From contig RCSS01000770.1 of NCBI GenBank assembly GCA_004000155.1, forward strand, positions 1-23,473: a DNA stretch of 23,473 nucleotides. Direction: 5' to 3'. Below the pieces are notes generated by a model. The model was not told the DNA's origin and searched no databases. It saw nothing but the letters and a program-made list of their open reading frames with translations. Made by a program: the position numbers and the translations under genes. This DNA comes from Tubulinosema ratisbonensis (Eukaryota; Microsporidia; Tubulinosematidae). Shown here in pieces: positions 17,161-23,473 of this stretch. How positions within the stretch are numbered: position 1 is the first letter of the stretch; each line of letters starts with the position of its first letter.

Positions 17161-17346
17161 TTAGAGATACAAACAATATTGATATGGTTTAAATGTGCAA
17201 ATTCTAAGAATCGAAGCTCTAAAATTATCATTGTTTGGGTTATATCCTTCGGGATATAACCCAAACACTAAATGATTTAAATAAATAGAGTTAAATGTTT
17301 TCTTGTTTCCTTTATTTAAATGGTTTCTTGTATGATAGTGTTTCAT
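17161..17346 (-). CDS. Doubtful small ORF with a CCC start motif
   Basis: A 61-residue frame whose ATG is immediately preceded by AGCCC on the minus strand, the same kind of motif seen before real genes here. The product has balanced composition (His, Tyr, Asn, Gly, Pro, Arg, Cys present), is basic, and has no signal peptide or membrane helix. I do not recognise it. Its middle (GLYPEGYNPN) is encoded by the large perfect hairpin at 17232-17267, unusual for coding DNA, so the hairpin may be the real feature and the frame a by-product, or this may be the tail of a decayed gene. Confidence 0.3.
   Translation of the reverse strand: MKHYHTRNHLNKGNKKTFNSIYLNHLVFGLYPEGYNPNNDNFRASILRICTFKPYQYCLYL
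17227..17276. repeat. 16-bp perfect hairpin with UUCG tetraloop
   Basis: The arms 17232-17247 and 17252-17267 are perfectly complementary over 16 bp. On the plus strand they enclose TTCG closed by C-G, the very stable C(UUCG)G tetraloop. Beyond a 4-nt bulge a further 5 bp (ATCAT/ATGAT) extend the stem. Read from the minus strand the loop is CGAA. It is by far the strongest stem in the window and contains GGG/CCC tracts that are rare in this DNA. It could be a structured RNA, a terminator or attenuator-like element, or the tip of a decayed inverted-repeat element. Confidence 0.8.
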
Positions 17347-17394
17347 GGGCTCCTTTTATTTTTTATCTATATCCCTTTAAAAATAAATAGAAAA

Positions 17395-17487
17395 TACCTA
17401 CAGTAGGAGTTGAACCCATGCTGAGTTTGCTAGACTATAGCAGTTTCAAATGCTCATAATTGATATCTCACTAACAAAGACATAATT
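17395..17487 (-). pseudogene. Decayed tRNA-Ser(UGA)-like gene
   Basis: Read on the minus strand, elements of a class II tRNA appear in order: a D-arm-like TTG...CAA; the anticodon stem AGCA/TGCT around TTTGAAAC (loop of Ser-UGA type with one extra base); a variable arm AGT-CTAGCAA-ACT; a T arm with loop TTCAACT but one mismatch and one G-U in the stem; then TGTAGGT. The presumed acceptor pairs poorly (several G-U and one mismatch) and the A-box is not recognisable. The B-box (GGTTCAACTCC) is nearly intact. I read it as a tRNA relic or a tRNA-derived element rather than a working tRNA. Confidence 0.4.
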
Positions 17488-17985
17488 TATAAAGTTTGTT
17501 AATTAAATTTAATACTTGCTATTAAATAAATACCTTTTTTTTAATTTTGTAAAAAAGAAAAGGTATCATGATTGCGGTTTGTTTTATTTTAGAATCTCAT
17601 ATTATTTATTTTTCTCTTCTTTTGTAAGACTAAGATTTATAAAACTACTTATCAAAAATTCTTCAATATTATGAGGAAAATATGAAAACTTTACATTTTG
17701 TTCATAGACTAAAATTAAATCTTTATTGTATACTACAATAAAAAGAATCCTCAAAAGATTATTTCATAAAAATAAGAGTTTTTTTGTTTATCTCTTCTTA
17801 TTCTGATTTACAATCGTGCTTTGATTTAATAGTAGTAGAAATTTAATCAATTTTAAGTAAAAGAATAAAAATTAAGAATAGAAAAATCTTAAAGACTAAA
17901 AAATAAAGTCACAATTCACATTTATTGATGTAACCATATATTTAAAAAGAAAGAAACAAAGTCAACAAAAGTTTATAATCATTCT
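17488..17985. other. 3' flank of the 628-aa gene, no gene seen
   Basis: AT-rich spacer between the tRNA-like relic and the stop of the gene on the minus strand. No frame, RNA or repeat can be supported. Confidence 0.5.
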
Positions 17986-19872
17986 CTAATCTAAAAATTC
18001 ATGTTCAGCCAAATCCTCACAAATAAAATAAGTAACATATCTCATAAATGGTTCGGTAATACAATCTTCTAACCAATAATTTACTTCATTTTTATTAAAG
18101 TAAGATAATGTTTGTTTCTTAAGAAAATTGTTAAGGTATCCTAGTCTTAAATCAATCCATTGTTCACTTTCCCAATCAACAAAAAGACTTTTTAGTTCTT
18201 TAATACAAATTTCTTCTATAAAATTATTTCCATTGGTTAATTTTCTTTCGNTGAACCCCATTTTTTTTATTTCTTTGATCGTAGAATAAATTGAAATTAT
18301 AAAAGGTTCAAATGGATGATTCTTTCCTTCCAAACTGTTACACCAACAAAGAAAAAGCGTATCATATAAATATTTCATAANATATCTTACCATCTCATAA
18401 ACATACCAATAATTCTTACTTCTCAGCACGTTAATTATTAAATGAGTGGTAGAATAATGAATCACACTGGCGTTAGTATATATTGATAAGTAATAATAAT
18501 ACTTGATAAGATGCAATACGTTTTTAGTAATTTTACACTCTTTATAAATCTTATTATTTGTCACCTCTGTGTAATTAAAATTAGGATTCCTAAATTTGTT
18601 AGCTTCTTCTTCTTTTTTTTCTTTTTTTTCAAAAATGATTTTTACCCACAAATATTGATCAGACAAACTTTCAGTAAAAGAAAAAACTTCACACCCACAA
18701 GTATTATACTCTATATCCTCTAGTAAATCATTGAGATAAGCCTCTTTTATTACTTGTACCACCAAACAGTCCTTAAAAAATTTATCATCTTCGTAATTCC
18801 ACTTCTTTTTATTTCTACACTCCAAGCATTGTAAATTAACTTTTGGCAAAATTTTAAAATTATGTTCTAAAAAAAGCATCAAACAATTAAAAATTTCTCG
18901 GCTAATAAACTTTGATTCATATTCCATTAGTAAATTTAGTAAAGTGTTTTTGTATGGTTTAAGAATTTCATGCAAAATTGTAACGTTACATTTAAACTTT
19001 ATAAGTCTTTTTACAAAGATTGTGATTAGTTCTAATTTTGTATCATTATTCATTTCAAGATCATCAGATTCAAGGCATAAATCATCTTTTTTTGAAATAT
19101 TGTTATTATTGTGAATGTGTAAATTTGATAATCCTTGCTCAATTAAAAATTTTTTTATTGCTTTACATTCTACGTTTCTTTCAAAAACTTTTCTTGTGTA
19201 CTTTTCTTCCAATTTTATAACCTCTTCAGTTACTTTTGGTAATTCTTTTTCACAAATGTGTGGCTTAAAGATATAAAACAAAAGACTGTTAAAATCAAGT
19301 AATTTAGGATCAATCTCATGACCAGTGATTGTGTATATTAACCTAATTGTATTGTAAGAAAAAAATACTTCTTTTAAATGATTAAAAGGAAAATAAATGA
19401 TCGCGGAAGTATATTTCTCTAAAATGAATTGAATAATCTTAGTAAGATTAATGTACTGTATAATTTCAGTAGAATAAATCCCTTCCTCTTCTTCTTTTTT
19501 AAGATCATCAAATAATCCTTGGTCTACAAAAGGTTCTTCTAAAAGAATTTTAAGAGCATCTTCACTTTTTATGGTAACAGGGTCAGGTTTAACTTGTGAT
19601 TTGTTACTAAATTTGGTTAAAATATTAAACAATGTTTGTACATTTTTAGTCAAATTATCAAAATGAACGGTAACATCTGTGGCGATGTACTCATAAAACA
19701 ATGAAGTGTCCACTGCCATGTAATTGTTTAAAACATCTTCTAATGTTCTGGTAAAATAATTTACAACGTGGGTTGATTGTGTTTTGAAATCTAAAATGCT
19801 TATTGGAGCTAATAAATTGTAATGACAAACACTAAACTCTCTGTTGTATTCTGTGGATGGTACTTCTGGCAT
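17986..19872 (-). CDS. 628-residue orphan protein with possible zinc-binding cysteines
   Basis: A long intact frame of 628 residues, with CCCC one base before the ATG on the minus strand, so expression is likely. No family recognised. It has no signal peptide and no convincing transmembrane helix, so it is probably cytosolic or nuclear. Residues 1-220 and 270-345 are Leu/Ile/Phe-rich helical; an acidic insert (KKEEEEG) is at 125-131 and an Asn-rich low-complexity turn at 255-258. A possible zinc site is C349-x2-C352 with C392-x-C394; another close cysteine pair is C509-x-C511. A Lys/Glu block (about 415-426) follows. The C-terminus is acidic. Unlike the Lys-rich neighbour at 7789, charge is nearly balanced. 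Two bases are ambiguous (18251, 18381). A scaffold or complex subunit is the most one could guess. Confidence 0.85.
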   Translation of the reverse strand: MPEVPSTEYNREFSVCHYNLLAPISILDFKTQSTHVVNYFTRTLEDVLNNYMAVDTSLFYEYIATDVTVHFDNLTKNVQTLFNILTKFSNKSQVKPDPVTIKSEDALKILLEEPFVDQGLFDDLKKEEEEGIYSTEIIQYINLTKIIQFILEKYTSAIIYFPFNHLKEVFFSYNTIRLIYTITGHEIDPKLLDFNSLLFYIFKPHICEKELPKVTEEVIKLEEKYTRKVFERNVECKAIKKFLIEQGLSNLHIHNNNNISKKDDLCLESDDLEMNNDTKLELITIFVKRLIKFKCNVTILHEILKPYKNTLLNLLMEYESKFISREIFNCLMLFLEHNFKILPKVNLQCLECRNKKKWNYEDDKFFKDCLVVQVIKEAYLNDLLEDIEYNTCGCEVFSFTESLSDQYLWVKIIFEKKEKKEEEANKFRNPNFNYTEVTNNKIYKECKITKNVLHLIKYYYYLSIYTNASVIHYSTTHLIINVLRSKNYWYVYEMVRYXMKYLYDTLFLCWCNSLEGKNHPFEPFIISIYSTIKEIKKMGFXERKLTNGNNFIEEICIKELKSLFVDWESEQWIDLRLGYLNNFLKKQTLSYFNKNEVNYWLEDCITEPFMRYVTYFICEDLAEHEFLD

Positions 19873-19883
19873 TGGGGATTTTT
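19873..19883 (-). promoter_or_regulatory. CCCC start motif of the 628-aa gene
   Basis: Minus-strand AAAAATCCCCA-ATG; the four C are at 19874-19877. Same type as at the TS and secreted-protein starts. Confidence 0.5.
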
Positions 19884-20398
19884 ATTATTTTTCTTTTTAT
19901 AAAAATTAACAAATATTTTGAAAAAATAAACTAAAAAATAGCAGAAATTTAATTTTCTTTTTTCTGATTGAATGAAAGTTTACTTTTTTAAGAGGGTAAT
20001 ATTTTATTAACCAAATAAGTAATTTAAATTATATTTTAGCTTTTTATAAAAAATATTATTTTTAAAAGTAAATTTTTAATTAATTAATTCTTTTTTTATG
20101 TTATTATTTTTAGATATTTAAAAAATATTCTTTTTTATTATTTTAGAAATAGATATTCTTTATTAAGCAAAATAAAATAATTGAATAATAAATTTGTTAC
20201 GTGTTTTATTCTAAAAGGTATTAATTTTCACTTAAACACTTAGAAAGGGATTAAAAAATCAGTTCACGAAACTCTTTACACTTTTTTTAGTCAATAATAA
20301 GAAGTAAATCCGTAAAATACACAAAACTCCAGTTTCTGATACTCCGAGCGAAAAAATGAAGACCAAATGATACACGACGATTATATTTACAAAATTAA
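19884..20398. other. AT-rich upstream region
   Basis: No gene is supported up to about 20240. From about 20240 to 20400 complexity and G/C rise and short plus-strand frames with mixed composition appear (for example an ATG frame from about 20367), possibly the start of the decayed region that follows. Confidence 0.35.
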
Positions 20399-20548
20399 AA
20401 GATTTGTCTTGATGAAATTCTTGAAAGTGCATAAAAAGGTGTTACAAAGAATGCTCATATACTTTTTGAGGCTCATCAGAGCTTAACGTCACCATTACTA
20501 TAGAATTTGGTCATACCCACTGTTGATTTAATTGATTTGGATGTGTAA
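20399..20548 (+). pseudogene. Decayed coding relic with two internal stops
   Basis: One frame reads 49 codons with in-frame TAA (12th codon) and TAG (35th codon) before a final TAA. Between the stops the peptide has ordinary protein-like composition: LDEILES, then NAHILFEAHQSLTSP, then NLVIPTVDLIDLDV. This differs from the Lys/Asn/Phe-rich output of the surrounding DNA. No ATG opens it. The family is not identifiable; a dead transposon or gene fragment is most likely, chance is possible. Confidence 0.3.
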
Positions 20549-21614
20549 TTCAAAATATGAAAGATTTGTTTTAATTACTTAATGTTCTTTAAGATCTATA
20601 ATAGATACAATTTTATTATAAACCAATACGAAAATTAGTAGCTATATTAGTTTTAATACCATTTTGTAGTCCTATTATTTTATAAAGCAGTATTAAACCC
20701 AGTCTTGTTGCTATGAATTTTGTCTTTAAACTCAGCATTTTAAATATACATACAAAAACAAAATTTATGAGTATGTACTAATAATTTTTGCAATTTACAA
20801 ATAACAAATGATTTATTTTGTAATTTTCGGAAGAGAATGCAAAATCTGTCCTCGCAAAATTTTGTGTCAATTTATAGTCATTTAAGATTAAACTTACCCC
20901 ATTTTTAAGTTTTACTATCAATTACATGTTAAATAATGGTCTATCCACGNTTTCGGNTACTTGAAAACAGAAAAAACATAATGAACTTAAACATTTTATG
21001 TATATTCGAAACCCAATTATAATTAGACTCCAGCAATAATTAAAACTAATTTCGAATATGCTTCTAATCGACTTTGAGGAATCATTTAAATTTTTCAAAA
21101 TTAATTGTTGATTGTTACATCATAGTATGAGTACAATAAAAAAAGCTGTTTAATTTGTATTTATTGTGCAATTTAAAAGAAATTTTACCCAAAAAACATA
21201 TAAAATGTTGGACAGCTCTTACTTTTGTTAGAGTTGTTTTTGTTTAGAACTTATATGTTGGGTTAGTTAGCTGCTTCTCTTTTCTAATATCTTAAAATTA
21301 ATTTGTGAATTTTTCAACTTTGATTATAAAAATAGAGACGAGGGCACTAAATATCCCGTTAGTCTTGTAAATATTAGAATTACATTGGATAATTACTCCC
21401 TAAGAACCACAATTTAATTGAAGGATGGCAAATTTTCTAATTCGACATTCTTTCTAACTAATTGTATTTTGATAATTCTCATTACTAATTTAAAACACAA
21501 AGATTATGTTATTTTTTGTTGCTTGAGGTCAGAAGACCCATTTAAAGATTTATATATTTACATTCTATATATAATATTCAATATCCATTCAAAAAGAAAT
21601 ATATGGTATAATAG
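20549..21614. other. Gene-free AT-rich stretch
   Basis: No supported gene. A frame of about 70 codons beginning at 21418 opens with TTG, not ATG, and has no start motif. Two ambiguous bases (20950, 20957) lie in this non-coding stretch. Confidence 0.5.
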
Positions 21615-21743
21615 TTTTCTAAAAAATTAGTACAACTTAAGTCATTTAGCCTTACACCTGTTAAAACCCACTTCCGTGCATCTATTGATTACCTAAGTTT
21701 ACATTACCTTGCAAGCATTGTTACAGGAGTGATAGTAGTTTAA
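21615..21743 (+). repeat. Degenerate coding-like repeat, copy 2
   Basis: An open stretch of 42 codons between a TAG and a TAA contains DYLSLHYLAS, matching copy 1 near 16226 in the same frame. The nucleotide core 21685-21716 is 27/32 identical to 16224-16255, and some differences are silent (CTA/TTA, GCT/GCA). It lacks an ATG and start motif, so it is a relic. Confidence 0.45.
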
Positions 21744-23473
21744 TATGAGATGAGTAGGAATAGATTTGAGGCTTAATTAAGAAAAAAAAACAAATATATT
21801 CAAGATAAATTTTTTTTAGAAATATCAATGCAAAATAATGAAAGAAATTATTGATTAGTGGTAGCCTCTAGTTTATTAAGTATTATATTTTACATAAGTG
21901 AAATTGTATGCTTTTATTTTTATATTTTATATTACCAAATCAAAAATTCGCCAAACTTTTAAATTGGTTGTTTTTTTTCAACATTAAAAACGTGGCAATT
22001 TTTTAAACATCATTTTAATTATTATGTATGTTGTAGTGTAACCACTTTTTAAATTATATTTTATCAGATTGAGCTAATTCATTGACTTGATATAAAATAA
22101 GCAATTTTGATCTTCTAACAATTAAAGAAAGAATGTAGGATACTATCCCATTTAATTAAGTTTTTTCTTATTACTCAATCAAAAATAATCTGATCAGGTA
22201 TATGTTTAAAAATATATGGCATGCTCTGGTGATTAAAAATATCGTAATAATATTTTAATGCCTTGTAAAAATATTTAACCAAAGAAGATTATATATAATC
22301 TTTTAAAATCTTTGAGATTGAGAGATTTTTTCAAGCACCTCGTGTTTAAAACAATAATTTTAGATATTAATCATATTTACTACTTCGCGTAACTTATTTT
22401 TAGCTATATTTAAGAAAAAAATTTCATAATAAAATATGATTGACTAAAGAGAAACATAAGATTATAAATATTATGTTTTTTAAATAAGGTGTAGTTTGGA
22501 TTTGCATAAAAAAATTTTTTTTTAGAAAATCTGGTCATATAATTTTTATTATTCATAAAAAACCTTAATTTTTCAATCAAATTCTCGCATTACTTTTTTT
22601 TATATTATTATAGAATAATTTACAAAGATCATTAATATTTAACATAACTTTTCTTATGTGACAATAAAAATGAGCGTTTGTAGTATTAAAGACTTGAAAA
22701 TCTACTTGATTTTATTTATTAAAAAAATTTTTAATATTTATATATAATTACTATATGATTTATTTCTATTGTAAAATAACAGGAAAACTACAAAAAATCA
22801 TATTTGCAAATAAATACAGAAAATTCTCTCAAAAAAATTTAAAACTAATGACAAACTGAGATAGTTTTGATATAAAAATACTTATTAATAAAAATTTATA
22901 AATGAAAACTGAACTTTTTTGATCTGTTTTTGAATATAGATGTTATATCTTCATAACAAAATCTTTTAGAAATGGATTCGAACCTTTAATTTTCTAATTT
23001 ATGTTTTATTTATAATTTTTTGAATAAAAATACATATGTCTTCAAAACAGGGATTTTAAATAAAAAAAGATAAAATCCATTTATTTATACACTTAATATT
23101 CAGGTCATATCACTTATGATACGACAATAGATATCAAAAAAATCTTTTTTTTCAAATTGATTAATTATTTCAAAAAGGGTTTACCGCGAACTTTTAAACA
23201 TAAAATAATTTTGAAACCACACAGTTATAAAAACATACACAATACATTTAATATGTTTATAGATGATAGTAATCTAAAAATGGTTGTTTATTTGAATTTG
23301 AATTATTAAACAAAATTTATATTCATTGAAAAATTATTTATACTCTAAACAAAATCTTTATTTTTTAATGTTAAAATTTTAACTGAAAAGACATCAAACT
23401 AGAATAAAGAAAACTAAGTCCCATATCATTAATAATTACCATATCAAATGTATTGATTATAAAAACAGCATCA
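21744..23473. other. AT-rich gene desert to the window edge
   Basis: No protein-coding gene can be supported. Apart from a perfect B-box at 22974-22984 the sequence is low-complexity AT DNA with many short A and T runs. The window ends inside this stretch. Confidence 0.55.
22974..22984 (-). promoter_or_regulatory. Solitary tRNA-type B box
   Basis: Minus-strand GGTTCGAATCC is a perfect TFIIIC B-box, identical to that of the tRNA-Glu gene. It is framed by a weak T stem (AAAGG/CCATT, one mismatch). No acceptor, D or anticodon arm can be found upstream, so it is either a tRNA relic or an isolated TFIIIC site. Confidence 0.35.

Noticed and set aside
18511..19220. Plus-strand frames of 70 and 60 codons within the 628-aa gene
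   Set aside because: Antisense readings of a well-supported gene, with a poly-Phe run from its Glu/Lys-rich region.
21418..21630. 70-codon plus-strand frame before repeat copy 2
   Set aside because: It starts at TTG with no C-rich motif, and it overlaps the repeat in a different frame from the one shared by the two copies.
848..23473. CRISPR array, insertion sequence with terminal repeats, rRNA or snRNA genes
   Set aside because: No regularly spaced repeats, no paired terminal inverted repeats, and no rRNA or U6-like conserved strings were found on either strand by eye.

Overview
The window looks like a piece of a microsporidian nuclear genome, probably one of the very AT-rich, loosely packed ones (Anncaliia/Tubulinosema or Edhazardia type; the genus cannot be decided from sequence alone). 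Four things point there. The genes lack obvious introns and are shortened relative to yeast homologues. Intergenic DNA is extremely AT-rich. The predicted secreted and membrane proteins have no recognisable family. Most starts carry a short C-rich motif (CCC/CCCC, or at least CC) 1-6 nt before the ATG, often with an A/T-rich block upstream, which is the CCC-like/AAATTT-like start signal described for microsporidia.

Layout: a lone gene for a small putative secreted protein (197-847, minus) is followed by about 2.4 kb without a supported gene. A gene-dense block then runs from 3.2 to 14.6 kb. It holds a compact acetyl-CoA carboxylase (minus), an unrecognised basic helical protein, a long-form tRNase Z and a Vma21-like membrane protein (all plus), thymidylate synthase (minus), serine hydroxymethyltransferase (plus), tRNA-Glu(CTC) (minus) and a small type I membrane protein (minus). 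About 3.4 kb of mostly gene-free DNA follows, with a very strong UUCG-loop hairpin, a decayed tRNA-Ser(UGA)-like gene, two doubtful small ORFs and one copy of a degenerate repeat. Next is a 628-aa orphan protein (minus). The last 3.6 kb is another desert with the second repeat copy, a decayed coding relic and a solitary tRNA-type B box.

How the genes work together: SHMT makes 5,10-methylene-THF, which TS uses to make dTMP. The two genes are divergent and share a short promoter, so this is a nucleotide/one-carbon unit; no DHFR is present in the window. tRNase Z acts on tRNA 3' ends. Vma21 would help assemble the V-ATPase. The carboxylase would supply malonyl-CoA, presumably for fatty-acid elongation, in a lineage usually described as lacking fatty-acid synthase. 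This carboxylase is the most surprising item: it is about 60% of the yeast length, keeps most catalytic signatures, but has a shortened biotin domain, a heavily reduced central region and an altered carboxyltransferase arginine.
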